Shown piece after piece: positions 37,720-46,465 of a stretch of 64,000 nucleotides of DNA (its first letter is position 1; every line of letters starts with the position of its first letter). The notes beneath the pieces were generated by a model. That model saw nothing but the letters and a program-made list of their open reading frames with translations. It did not search any database and was not told the origin of the DNA. A program made the translations under genes and the position numbers. The DNA comes from Akkermansiaceae bacterium (GTDB lineage: Bacteria > Verrucomicrobiota > Verrucomicrobiia > Verrucomicrobiales > Akkermansiaceae), in the NCBI GenBank assembly GCA_905182405.1, contig CAJJBQ010000002.1:1722483-1786482 (forward strand), read 5' to 3'.

Positions 37720-38561
37720 GCACACTTCACACGCGACTTTTTGGATTACTCGCCACGATCTGGGGCGGCATTCTCATCTACTTTTATACTTCGATGCGGG
37801 TGAAAGAATATCTCGCACCCGACTTCCATCACCTCATCATGATCGGCGGAATCGGGATTATCATCCTGGGAGTATTTTCCCTGCTCAACCCCAGTTCCGA
37901 GACCGTTTGTGACCATGGCCATGGCCACGCTCATCACGACTGCGACGGCCATGATCACGCGCACGATAAGGGCGGCGAAGATTGCCATCATGAACACGAG
38001 GGCCACGGCCCGAGCATCACCTATGCCCTGACTCTCTTGCCACTCATCGGAGCTCTCTATTTCACCCAAGATAAGCTCTCCAATCTTGGCCTGACCAAGA
38101 AAGGGCTCTACGAAACCCCAAGCCTCACCCCTCCTGCGGACGCTCCTCCCTTCACCCGCGAGGACCTCGAAAAACGGGTTCCCAAGAATGCCAATGGCGA
38201 ATTCCAGCTCTCACTCGTAACGGCCTACTACGTCGCAGGCGACCGTGAAGTGGAAGGCATCTTCAACAATCTACCGGTTGAGTTCGAGGGCCGCATCGTG
38301 GAGGAAAAGGTAAACAACCAAAATGGTTTCCGCCGTCGAATCTACCGCTCGATGATCACTTGCTGTGCTGCCGACATGTCGGTCGTCGGTATGTCACTCG
38401 AGTTCGACGCCCCGAACGCTGACCCACCCAATGAAACCTGGGTGAAGGCCAGCGGCATTCTAACCTTCGAGGATATCAAAGGTGATCGACTCCCCCTCCT
38501 GAAGGTCTCGAAGGTCGTGGCGACCGAGGAACCTTACTCCGAATTCCTTCTCCGCGAATAA
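37716..38561 (+). CDS. DUF1980/TIGR03943-type membrane protein, His-rich
   Basis: 281 residues: two N-terminal helices (about 8-24 and 38-57), then a His/Asp-rich loop (DHGHGHAHHDCDGHDHAHD around 65-90), a third helix, and a soluble domain (about 130-281) with RRIYRSMITCCAADMSVVGM. This matches the YcgQ-like family paired with DUF318 permeases. The His-rich loop suggests metal binding, possibly Zn. The MoxR-type ATPase follows after one base. A metal or oxyanion transport complex is a reasonable inference, not shown. Confidence 0.82.
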   Translation: MSTLHTRLFGLLATIWGGILIYFYTSMRVKEYLAPDFHHLIMIGGIGIIILGVFSLLNPSSETVCDHGHGHAHHDCDGHDHAHDKGGEDCHHEHEGHGPSITYALTLLPLIGALYFTQDKLSNLGLTKKGLYETPSLTPPADAPPFTREDLEKRVPKNANGEFQLSLVTAYYVAGDREVEGIFNNLPVEFEGRIVEEKVNNQNGFRRRIYRSMITCCAADMSVVGMSLEFDAPNADPPNETWVKASGILTFEDIKGDRLPLLKVSKVVATEEPYSEFLLRE

Positions 38562-38562
38562 A

Positions 38563-39471
38563 ATGCCATCCCCGCTTTCCCCGCTTCGCGATCAACTTCT
38601 CGACACCGTCTTGGGTTCGGAAGAAGCTGTCGACCTCCTCCTTATCGCGCTCCTTGCACGAGGCCACGCCTTGGTCACAGGCCCTCCAGGAATTGGGAAA
38701 ACAACACTCGCGCACACTCTCGCAACCTCCCTGAGCGGACAATTTAAACGGGTCCAATTTACTCCCGATCTCCTGCCCTCGGACATCCTAGGATACAACC
38801 TCTGCCAACCCCAGACCGGTGAATTCAACTTCATCGCAGGTCCCGTGTTCGCCAATCTTTTGCTCGCCGATGAGATCAACCGCGCTTCGCCGCGAACTCA
38901 ATCATCGCTTCTAGAAGCGATGAACGAACGGCAGGTCACGATCGATGGTGAAACGCGCCCGCTCCCCAATCCCTTCATGGTTGTAGCGACGCAAAACGAT
39001 AGCTCTTCCACTGGCACCTTCCCTCTTCCCGAACCGCAGCTGGATCGATTTTTGCTCTCGATCCCCATGAGCCTGCCGAACGACGACACCCAGCTCGCCA
39101 TTCTCCGCTTTCATAGCGAGCAGCTTGAAAAAACCGAGGCCTCAAAAATCTTAAGCCTCGAGGAACTTCGCAAACTCCAAGACGAAAGCGCAGCGATGCC
39201 GGTCTCAGATAATCTGCAGCGCTACCTCCTAAGCCTCTGCCAAGCCGTGCGAACCGTGCTCGGAAATGATCATTCGATCTCGACCCGTGCCACGCTCGCT
39301 CTTCAGCGAGCAGCTCAAGCTAGCGCAATGCTCGACGGACAAAAAACCGTTCTTCCCGACCACGTGCAGACCGTCTTCCCGCACGTCTTACGTCATCGTC
39401 TCCTTTCGGAAGAAACCCCCGATCCGGAGAACTTACTCCTCTCTGCCATTAAGCTGACTCCGGTCCCTTGA
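38563..39471 (+). CDS. MoxR-family AAA+ ATPase
   Basis: 302 residues: Walker A GPPGIGKTT (40-48), Walker B LLLADEINRA (99-108), RASPRTQSSLLEAMNERQVT, sensor 1 VVATQND, and LPEPQLDRFLLSI before the lid. This is the canonical MoxR set. MoxR ATPases act with VWA-domain proteins in assembling or activating other proteins. The usual partner (DUF58 or VWA genes) is missing here; the next gene is an AsmA-like protein whose start overlaps this stop. Confidence 0.88.
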   Translation: MPSPLSPLRDQLLDTVLGSEEAVDLLLIALLARGHALVTGPPGIGKTTLAHTLATSLSGQFKRVQFTPDLLPSDILGYNLCQPQTGEFNFIAGPVFANLLLADEINRASPRTQSSLLEAMNERQVTIDGETRPLPNPFMVVATQNDSSSTGTFPLPEPQLDRFLLSIPMSLPNDDTQLAILRFHSEQLEKTEASKILSLEELRKLQDESAAMPVSDNLQRYLLSLCQAVRTVLGNDHSISTRATLALQRAAQASAMLDGQKTVLPDHVQTVFPHVLRHRLLSEETPDPENLLLSAIKLTPVP

Positions 39472-41996
39472 TTGTTGCCTCGAGGCACGCTATCCTCCCG
39501 GCGGTGGCCACCTTTATTCAATTAATCAAAAACCTCATCATCTGGACCCTGGTCCTGACGGTGGGTTCGATGATCGGAGGTTTCATCTACCTCAACCAAA
39601 TCGGTTTCCCCGGACAATATGGTGAGTGGGTGCGTGAAGAACTTTCCCAGCGAGGCATCGAAATCGAGTTCGACTCCCTCCGTTTCAGCCCCCGAAAGGG
39701 TCTAATCGCCACCAAGGCCGCATTTTACACCGAGCGAGGAGATAAAATCCCTCTGATGACGGCCGACTACATCTCGATCGACATCGATAAGTCCCTCGCT
39801 ATTCGAGGGCAATTTGAGCTGAGAGAAATACTCATCGTCGGAGGGAAAACCCGCCTTCCAATGAAGGAAGGTGAGCAAGCGATTAACGCAGAAAAGATCA
39901 ACGCCAAGATCTTCATCGAAGCCGACCAAAGAATCAGAGTGCGTGAGGCAGTCGGAATGATCGAGGGAGTCAAAATTAACCTCACCGCTGATCTCAAACT
40001 GCCTAAGCGAAAGGATGTCAAAACTCCGAAAAATGAGGGCCGCAGTGATCACATTCTCTACTCGATCCTCAACGAACTGGAGCGCTGGAAAATCCCCGAG
40101 AGCGCACCTCCAGAACTGTCCTTCGTTCTCCGGGGTGACCTATCTGACCCAAGAAACATCCACACCGAGTTCCATCTTGAGGCGAACGATCTCGTTCGTA
40201 ATAAATACTCCCTTGGGACCCTTTCTCTTCATGGTGATCTCCGCTCCCAGCTCGTTACCATTGACCGCATCCTCCTCGTAGATGACACCGGCGAGGCCGA
40301 AGGCCAGGCCGACTGGGACTTGGCAAAGAAGAGCGGACGCTTTGATCTCACCTCCACCCTCCGCATTAAAGACTTCCTCTCGTCCTGCTTTGAAATCGAA
40401 GTGCTCACAAAGCTCGAACAGGAAGAGGCTCCCGATATCCGGGCCGAGGGAACCATTTCCCAGCGGGAAGACCATTCCCTCTCCGTGCAAGCGATGGGGA
40501 AGGCTTACATCGGCCGCTTTACTTTCTTTGAGACAGCTTATGAAAGTCTGGAAAGCGAATTCTCCTGGCACGATGGAGACCTTTTCCTCCAGGAACTTAA
40601 AATAACGCATCCCAAAGGCGGCATCACCGGCGACTTCATGTCAAAGGGGGACCTCATCCGCTACCGCCTCCGCTCGAACCTTCCCCTCACCGCTTTTTCT
40701 CCCATGATCGTCGAGGACAGCGCCACCGACAAACTCCTCTCGCACTTCCGTTTTAAAGATGAATCCATCCTCGCTCTGGAAGTAGAGGGACAGATGCAGC
40801 GCAGTAACATGCGCAAATGGTCTGCCGAAGGGCGCATGCACAGCACCGGACTGAGCTATCGCGACATCTCGATGCACAGGCTCTCCTCCGACTTCAAAAT
40901 CACCTCAGAGAAGATTGAGTTCTCCCGGGTCGACGCTCTCCTCAATGACGATCAAGAAAATGCACGACTACGCTACGGGGGTAAACCTTCCCAACCGATC
41001 TTGGCCGAAAGAATCCACCTTGATCGGAAATCCCTCATCACCACCGTAAGCAATTTACGAGGGACCTTTTGGCCCACGCCAATCGTGCGCGCCTTCGCTC
41101 CCAAGACGGCTCGACATTTAGAAGAAAATTACCGCTTCCACGAGCCACCGACCCTCACCCTTAATGGTGCCTTTACCGGAAAAATGGATCGCCCGCAGGA
41201 CACCGCCTTCAATATCGCGATAAGCACCGAGGACCAAACCGATTACCCCTTCCTCGGTCGTATTCTTCCGACTACTCAAATGCGAGCAGACGTCACCATG
41301 CGAGGCTACGATCTCGAAATCGAGCGACTCGCCTTCGCCACTCTCGAGGGGGTCGTGGGCGGAAAAGTGACCGTCCAAATCAGCCCGAAGAACATGACCC
41401 GCTTCCAGGGCGAGTTGCAATGGGATCGTATTTCTTTCCCCGAACTTTCTAAGGTCTACCGCTTCGATGAAGTGGAAGAAGGCACCCTCAACGGACGCAT
41501 CAACTTCTCCGGTGGCGGTGGGGAAATCCGAAACTTCAATGCCCGGGGAGCTCTCGGGTTACGACAAGGAAACCTCGCCTCTCTCCCCGTTCTCGGCCCG
41601 CTCTCACCACTCATGGCAGGCATTCTCGGAGACAAACGCATGGGCTACGAGCGCGCCAAAGATGCCTCGGCCAGCTTCACCGTGAAGGAAGGTGTCTGGC
41701 AATCCAACGACATCGTCGCCGAGTCCGCCAGTATCGTCCTCACCGGCGACGGGCGGATCGATCTCGGTAACAATAAAATGGACATGACCATCCGGGTCAA
41801 CGCCCGCGGGCTGCTGGGCATCATCGCCATTCCACTCACCCCTTTCAAAGGCCTCTTCCAATTCAGGGGCACCGGTCTCTTCACCGAACCTCTTTGGAAA
41901 ATGTCTCCCTTCACCAAACCTCGAAAGGGTAACGACGACGCCATTTTTAATGCACTAGGCAAGCAACCCGCAGCCCGCGGAAAACAGGGGCCTTAA
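39468..41996 (+). CDS. Large AsmA/DUF3971-like envelope protein
   Basis: Up to 842 residues, starting at TTG 39468 (overlapping the previous stop) or more likely GTG at 39504. One N-terminal helix (IIWTLVLTVGSMIGGFIYL) is followed by a long beta-rich body with many short strands and a C-terminal AsmA_2-like end (IVLTGDGRIDLGNNKMDMTI, PFKGLFQFRGTG). These features fit bridge-like AsmA/YhdP/TamB relatives thought to move lipids between membranes. It is inner-membrane anchored with the bulk in the periplasm. Confidence 0.75.
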   Translation: MIVASRHAILPAVATFIQLIKNLIIWTLVLTVGSMIGGFIYLNQIGFPGQYGEWVREELSQRGIEIEFDSLRFSPRKGLIATKAAFYTERGDKIPLMTADYISIDIDKSLAIRGQFELREILIVGGKTRLPMKEGEQAINAEKINAKIFIEADQRIRVREAVGMIEGVKINLTADLKLPKRKDVKTPKNEGRSDHILYSILNELERWKIPESAPPELSFVLRGDLSDPRNIHTEFHLEANDLVRNKYSLGTLSLHGDLRSQLVTIDRILLVDDTGEAEGQADWDLAKKSGRFDLTSTLRIKDFLSSCFEIEVLTKLEQEEAPDIRAEGTISQREDHSLSVQAMGKAYIGRFTFFETAYESLESEFSWHDGDLFLQELKITHPKGGITGDFMSKGDLIRYRLRSNLPLTAFSPMIVEDSATDKLLSHFRFKDESILALEVEGQMQRSNMRKWSAEGRMHSTGLSYRDISMHRLSSDFKITSEKIEFSRVDALLNDDQENARLRYGGKPSQPILAERIHLDRKSLITTVSNLRGTFWPTPIVRAFAPKTARHLEENYRFHEPPTLTLNGAFTGKMDRPQDTAFNIAISTEDQTDYPFLGRILPTTQMRADVTMRGYDLEIERLAFATLEGVVGGKVTVQISPKNMTRFQGELQWDRISFPELSKVYRFDEVEEGTLNGRINFSGGGGEIRNFNARGALGLRQGNLASLPVLGPLSPLMAGILGDKRMGYERAKDASASFTVKEGVWQSNDIVAESASIVLTGDGRIDLGNNKMDMTIRVNARGLLGIIAIPLTPFKGLFQFRGTGLFTEPLWKMSPFTKPRKGNDDAIFNALGKQPAARGKQGP

Positions 41997-42382
41997 TCCA
42001 AGTCCTTCGTCCAAATCCGAAGATATGCCTTTAACACCCACCCGGACGTGATCAGCCAGGTTGAGGGAAACAAAGAGATCTACTCCATAGCTGGGAATGC
42101 CTATTCGGATTAGTCCCATCGGTGGTGTAGCGAATCTCGGCTTCGGCAGGCGCTCCAGATGCAAGTCTGATGACCAGACTCGGGCGAGAGGTCAGGAGCT
42201 GGCTTTCTTCGTCTTCGGGGTCGGGGATTTTCTTGACTTCAACTTTGCGCTCAGCTTCGCGACCGGGAAGTTCTTGGAAGGTTTCTTTCTCGAAAAAGAC
42301 GCGTATTTTTTGCGACTCTACCGCGTTACCTTGATAAGGTAATGATAGTTGTCTTCTTTTAAGAGGACGGGGGTCGCTTTAG
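41993..42382 (-). pseudogene. Protein remnant with chitobiase-type C-terminal domain
   Basis: Stitched from three frames on the minus strand: PKATPVLLKEDNYHYLIKVT, GNAVESQKIRVFFEKETF and EEESQLLTSRPSLVIRL, APAEAEIRYTTDGTNP, and finally LKAYLRIWTKDLD ending at TAA (41995-41993). YTTDGTNP is the core of chitobiase/beta-hexosaminidase C-terminal modules. Frameshifts occur near 42330 and near 42070. There is no N-terminal part: the piece starts right behind the stop of the secreted protein at 42387. Decayed. Confidence 0.5.
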
Positions 42383-42386
42383 GATT

Positions 42387-43517
42387 TCACTCTTCTTCCA
42401 CCCGGAAGAATAACTTGGTTTCTCCTTCCAAGCCGAACTCTGACAAATTGAAGGTTCTGGTGGTCGCACTTCCGTCATCGCCAGTGATGCCATCTTCAAG
42501 ATCGGTGTCCCAGTTGACGAGGTTGGTCGAGTATCTGACGATGTAGGTTGCCCTAGCTTTGGAATTCCAGGTGAGGGCCACTTCGTTCGTCTCGTTACTG
42601 TCGATATAGGTGATATCGGTAATGGCAAGTCCTGCTGGCGGAGATGCCCCGTTTGTCACGTCGCCAAAGGTCGTTCCAATGCGGATCTCGTCCACGTAAC
42701 CAACTTGGGTATCGCTGAAGTTGAGGATGTCCAACGACTGCTGGGTCGCCAGATCAAAGTCAAAGGTATCGTCCATCGCGAGCGCATCTGCCTCGTCCGG
42801 CTCAGTCGTGATGTCGTCGATGATGAAAACGAAGATCTCGTCCGGCGTGCCGGATGGATTCCAGTTTACTTTCATCGCGAGGAGAAATACTTCGCTCGCT
42901 TCAGGGCCGTTGAACGTGGCGGTGGCCTCGGAGACGAGGGTCGTATTGGCTGCGTTATTATAGACAGCGGTCCCAATGTTGCGATCCTGACCTCCGGTGG
43001 AGACGATCGAAAACCCGACACCGTGACCCGCTTTATCGAGGTCTTGATTATCATTGCCAATCATTTTTTCGGAATGCAACCCGATCCCGAAGTCCGGGCC
43101 GCTAAAACCAAAGTCCTGAAAGAGGAAGGTCATCCACATCGTTGAATTGTCGGCGGTCAGCGCCGTCGTCGCGCTGGGGTCAATCGGGCTGTTTACCGCG
43201 ACTTGCCCCACCCGGTTCCTGCGTTCGTAGGCAAAGCCACCGACAGGCAGGACGTTGCCTAGGCTATCGGTAAATTCGACGCCTTCATCGGCGACGTCGC
43301 CTTCATTCACAAATGTCGTACTTCCGTTACTGAGCTGCTGCCAAGCCCCAAGACCAAGGCCGCCGGCCTGATCGCCATCACCAAACCATTTGTCGTTGTT
43401 GAGTTCAGTGGTCGCTTCGTAGTCGAATGGCTCGTAAATTAAGAGGTCAGCGGAGGCTGAACCGGCGATGAGAGTCGAGGAAATCAGCGCTGCAAAGCAG
43501 GTCTTAAATCTATTCAT
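42387..43517 (-). CDS. Secreted LamG-like beta-sandwich protein
   Basis: 376 residues with a signal peptide (about 1-23, CFAALISSTLIAGSASA). The start of the mature chain LLIYEPFDYEATTELNND and internal MWMTFLFQDFGFSG, VFIIDDITTEPDE, and YVDEIRIGTTFGDVTNG are typical of verrucomicrobial extracellular concanavalin-like proteins. A short C-terminal module (about 300-376, TWNSKARATYIVRYSTNLVN) is Fn3-like. No PEP-CTERM end is present. Function unknown; probably exported to the cell surface. Confidence 0.75.
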   Translation of the reverse strand: MNRFKTCFAALISSTLIAGSASADLLIYEPFDYEATTELNNDKWFGDGDQAGGLGLGAWQQLSNGSTTFVNEGDVADEGVEFTDSLGNVLPVGGFAYERRNRVGQVAVNSPIDPSATTALTADNSTMWMTFLFQDFGFSGPDFGIGLHSEKMIGNDNQDLDKAGHGVGFSIVSTGGQDRNIGTAVYNNAANTTLVSEATATFNGPEASEVFLLAMKVNWNPSGTPDEIFVFIIDDITTEPDEADALAMDDTFDFDLATQQSLDILNFSDTQVGYVDEIRIGTTFGDVTNGASPPAGLAITDITYIDSNETNEVALTWNSKARATYIVRYSTNLVNWDTDLEDGITGDDGSATTRTFNLSEFGLEGETKLFFRVEEE

Positions 43518-43712
43518 AGTTCTATTTTTTTAGAGGATGCCTAATGAGCGTCAACTTAAAAACGCCACCAACAGACTACTGCCGCAGTGGTAATTTTCAG
43601 AGCTGAAAGGAATTCCCTTTTTCGTCAACTTTCGTCGTTTGACCGGAGTAATTTGAAAATCTCTTATCCGATTTTCTTCCGGTTCTATTGGACGAACCCT
43701 ACCTCTAAAAAC

Positions 43713-44024
43713 TCACTCCTTGGTCCAGATCCGAGTATTCAAATCCAGTTCCTCCACGATCAAAAAAGAGCTCCTCAACTGACTCACCAATTCTTCCGTC
43801 TGAGCGCGATCAGCCACCGGCACCTTTAGATCACCTTCAAACCAGCTTTTCTGATTGGGAATGGCGAGCCAAACACTCGAGTCGTGGAAGCTTCTCATTC
43901 GGAAATGAAAAAGAAGATCGCTGTTCTCTACCTCATCCTGATTCATGCATTTTGGAGGTCGTCCTTTGAAAAAGTGACTTCCTTCCAAAACTTGCCACCC
44001 GCTTGGGCCTCCGGACCGGACCAA
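43713..44024 (-). CDS. Hypothetical protein, perhaps a gene fragment
   Basis: A minus-strand frame of 103 codons (WQVLEGSHFFKGRPPKCMNQ, LFHFRMRSFHDSSVWLAIPN, LVSQLRSSFLIVEELDLNTR) has plausible protein composition, but no family is recognised and no signal peptide or good ribosome site is seen. It lies in a 790-bp zone of apparent decay between two secreted protein genes, next to the IS-end-like repeat at 44265. I consider a fragment as likely as a real gene. The rest of 43518-44304 shows no gene. Confidence 0.3.
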   Translation of the reverse strand: MVRSGGPSGWQVLEGSHFFKGRPPKCMNQDEVENSDLLFHFRMRSFHDSSVWLAIPNQKSWFEGDLKVPVADRAQTEELVSQLRSSFLIVEELDLNTRIWTKE

Positions 44025-44264
44025 GACTAACCGGTCACTACCACCGTGGCGACGACGTGCATCTCAATCCACGTTGAAACGCCATCTGGATCTAAACGCT
44101 ATAGTGAGAAATGCGACGAACGAAGCGGGCGGTCCAAAATTGAAGTCCATGGTCGCTAACGATCATCAAATCTCGCCAATGGAGAGATGGTTCCGGAAAA
44201 TCACCGCCACGATTCACCGCCGGTTCCACAGTCTGGTCGCCGAATCTAGGGCAGACCTTTGGCA

Positions 44265-44284
44265 AACTCCGACAGGCTCCTAGC
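44265..44284 (-). repeat. IS-end-like 20-mer shared with 3017-3036
   Basis: On the minus strand this is identical over 20 bases to 3017-3036. It lies just downstream of the secreted protein gene at 44305 (20 bp from its stop), in a region without intact genes. It fits the terminal repeat of a lost insertion sequence. Confidence 0.5.
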
Positions 44285-44304
44285 AGCAGGTTAACTTGCT
44301 TGAA

Positions 44305-45207
44305 TTATTGTAGCATTGCTGAAAATTCACTCGGAAAATCGACACTGTTGAACCCATTCAGAAAATAGATTCGAGCGTTCACATCTCCAACCCTACCTTT
44401 TTCATAAATCGCCGCCGTGATATAATAGTCGCGATCAGGATTCGCTTTTGATTTATCTCCCAGATCAAATCTAAACCTCTTCAAACCAGGCCCAATGGGA
44501 ATTTCTTCTATTATCTGCTCAGCAAATAGCTCCGCCGCCTTATCTGCGATCCGAGAATCATATTCCCACAACCTGACCCAGGCGCTGCCTTTCTCACCTC
44601 CAAATTGAGGAGTTCCCATAAAGCTCAACTCACCAAAAACCGCACTCCCTGGCCTCACTGCGTTACCCGTCTTGAGTAAGCGGTAAAAACCGTTTCCTCC
44701 CCGCTGCATCGGGAAAGTCCATACATGTTCTTCTCCATTCCCCTCGCCAGCCCCAATGGTAACCCAATCCTGCATGTTACTCGAATTGTGAATAGTATAA
44801 CCAACCCCAGATTGACTGAAAACAGAAAGTTCCATTTGATTGCCCTCCTTGCGGCGAATTTCGAGATCTTTTCTAGCCGGTTCAGCGACAGTATCTTCTT
44901 TGATAAAATGAGCAGTAATCATTTTGATATCTAGAGGATAGATGAGCCTCGGATCCCAAGTGTGAACGTAGAGGCTCTCCGTATGTTCTCCTCGCGGATA
45001 AAGACTCCATGAATCAAAAACGTAACCGGGTGCGGGGATTGCCTGATAGTGCTCCACTATTGCGTCTTCCGCCCTTGAAACAATCGATGAATTGACTGTC
45101 CCCCCCTCGGCTGGAGAGGTCTGAGGCCAATAAAAAAAACCTTGGCCAAGTGACGCAGCCAGACTCAGCATGAACGCGGCAACACATATGGTCGTAGATC
45201 TTATCAT
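44305..45207 (-). CDS. Secreted protein of unknown function
   Basis: 300 residues with a signal peptide (about 1-22, CVAAFMLSLAASLGQG). The mature part starts FFYWPQTSPAEGGTVNSSIV, with a bacterial-repeat-like YVFDSWSLYPRG, then GVGYTIHNSSNMQDWVTIGA and GGNGFYRLLK, the tail signature often seen in verrucomicrobial surface proteins, and about 100 more residues (FGELSFMGTPQFGG, KRFRFDLGDKSKAN). It is less GC-rich than its neighbours, which together with nearby IS scraps may indicate later acquisition. No enzymatic motif recognised. Confidence 0.65.
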   Translation of the reverse strand: MIRSTTICVAAFMLSLAASLGQGFFYWPQTSPAEGGTVNSSIVSRAEDAIVEHYQAIPAPGYVFDSWSLYPRGEHTESLYVHTWDPRLIYPLDIKMITAHFIKEDTVAEPARKDLEIRRKEGNQMELSVFSQSGVGYTIHNSSNMQDWVTIGAGEGNGEEHVWTFPMQRGGNGFYRLLKTGNAVRPGSAVFGELSFMGTPQFGGEKGSAWVRLWEYDSRIADKAAELFAEQIIEEIPIGPGLKRFRFDLGDKSKANPDRDYYITAAIYEKGRVGDVNARIYFLNGFNSVDFPSEFSAMLQ

Positions 45208-45270
45208 ATTTTTCTTAATTAAATCAATTTGGCTGGGTTTCGTGGCGGTTTCAACCCGGAAGTGCGCGAG

Positions 45271-45440
45271 TCAGTTGCTGAGGAAGATCTCATTAGGAGT
45301 TTTGGTGTCGAGACATTTCCGGGTGAGCGGTCCTGCTTGATACCTGGTTGAATTGCCAGTCGGCAAGGTGGGCGGATCGAGAAAGGGCTGCGAAGTAGGA
45401 GTGGGTGTTTTCGGCCGCGCGATAGGCTTTGGCTTTCATG
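45271..45440 (-). pseudogene. Transposase C-terminal remnant
   Basis: The minus strand reads ESFMKAKAYRAAENTHSYFA in one frame and, nearer its end, GPLTRKCLDTKTPNEIFLSN followed by TGA (45273-45271). TRKCLDxKTPNEIF is the ending found in integrase-core (IS30/IS481-like) transposases. No upstream domain or DDE motif remains and the two parts are in different frames. Confidence 0.5.
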
Positions 45441-46084
45441 AAGGACTCAGCTCAGTTTTCGAGATAAGGATGGATCTTAGCGGGCAGTCGTAGGGCAATG
45501 AGTCTTGCCCGGAATCTTTCTCTTAGCGGTAGGATGTTTCCATTTTTATTGTTCATAAGAACATTTATGGAATCTGATTTAGAAATAGGTTTCAAGGAGC
45601 CAAAGTGGTGGCGGAAATCGCGTAACCTCATCCCTACTTTTCGGATAGCTGCAGCCCACAAGAATCAAAGAGCAGGAAAGACGGGGCCAAGACTAGAAGA
45701 ATTAAAGCTCCTTGAGGTTCAAAAGCGTCTTAATGCAACAGAGGGAAGCTATTGTGATTGTTGGCATGATCGACTCCTTTACCAGTTGAGACATTTACCA
45801 GTATTATTGATTTTTTCCCTCTATGATCTCCACACCATCGTCAATCCAACTGGACTCAGAGAAGAAAGCTTTGCAGAAGACCATCTCACTGGGCCGAGTT
45901 CCAATTGCAATCGCTCGTATAATTGATTGAGAAATTTGTCGAAACATCCCCCTCCCCCAATTTTCAGCACCGTCACCCGTATAAATTACGTGTGAAATCG
46001 TGCAAAGATAAGTGGTAATCTGCTACCGCGAAGTGTTGCCAAAATCTTCCACGCCCTTCTACGAAAGGGCTATAGGGTAAAGGA
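45441..46084. other. AT-richer gap, no gene recognised
   Basis: The only sizeable frame (45498-45926, plus) has no recognisable family. Its composition, with many rare-looking residues in succession, does not argue for a gene. The sequence is visibly AT-richer than flanking genes. It lies between transposase scraps and the tRNA-Thr fragment. Confidence 0.4.
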
Positions 46085-46128
46085 CTACACATTACGAGTG
46101 GAGCGCTTTACCCCTGAGCTACAGCGAC
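46085..46128 (-). pseudogene. tRNA-Thr (CGT) 5'-half fragment
   Basis: Read on the minus strand from 46128: acceptor arm GTCGCTG, D arm TAGCTCAGGGGTAAAGCGC, anticodon stem with loop CTCGTAA (anticodon CGT). After that the sequence leaves the tRNA pattern: no T arm, no matching CAGCGAC acceptor end. Only the first 44 bases are tRNA-like. Such halves arise when an element inserts in or recombines at a tRNA gene. Confidence 0.6.
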
Positions 46129-46307
46129 TTAAGTGAGTGACACCCTAGCCGGAACCGTTAATGAACCAACAGATTGTTGCAACGTCTTTTTTTAACAGAC
46201 CACTCCATGAAGCAGTCGTGATTTTACAGTTGCTCTATTTTTTTTCCCTTATCTACGCCATTCCGAGTTGACGAACTTCACCCCGCATAAATAACCCTTT
46301 TTTACAT

Positions 46308-46331
46308 TTATTGCAATTGAGACTCAATAGC
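46308..46331 (+). promoter_or_regulatory. Putative iron-responsive operator of the haem locus
   Basis: TTATTGC, eight bases (AATTGAGA), then CTCAATAGC: outer 16 bases and spacing identical to the element before feoA (11012-11035). Its inner part also forms the palindrome ATTGAG-A-CTCAAT. This strong 6-1-6 dyad resembles known Fur boxes of other bacteria. It lies 5 bp before an ATG that is out of frame with the AraC gene. Confidence 0.65.
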
Positions 46332-46335
46332 ATTA

Positions 46336-46366
46336 ATGAAGCCTCATCAAGCGGACGAGGCTTCAT
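46336..46366 (+). promoter_or_regulatory. 10-bp stem hairpin in leader of AraC gene
   Basis: ATGAAGCCTC and GAGGCTTCAT form a perfect 10-bp inverted repeat with an 11-base loop. It lies directly behind the iron-box and before the AraC coding frame. If the AraC protein starts at GTG 46466, the hairpin lies in a long leader and could act on transcription or translation. No U-run follows, so it is not a standard terminator. Confidence 0.4.
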
Positions 46367-46465
46367 CAACAAACAGGGGCTTTTGGCTTCGAGCTCACTC
46401 ATTTTGCGAGTCCCGAGGGCGGGCGGCAGACTTGGGCGGATGCTCTGCGTCCGGGTTCTTTACAT

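Noticed and set aside
44074..44283. 69-codon plus-strand frame next to the IS-end-like repeat
   Set aside because: Runs through the repeat itself and shows no transposase similarity I can defend.
45498..45926. 142-codon plus-strand frame in the AT-rich gap
   Set aside because: No family, signal peptide or neighbouring operon; open frames of this size arise by chance in decayed DNA. Kept only as part of a gap note.
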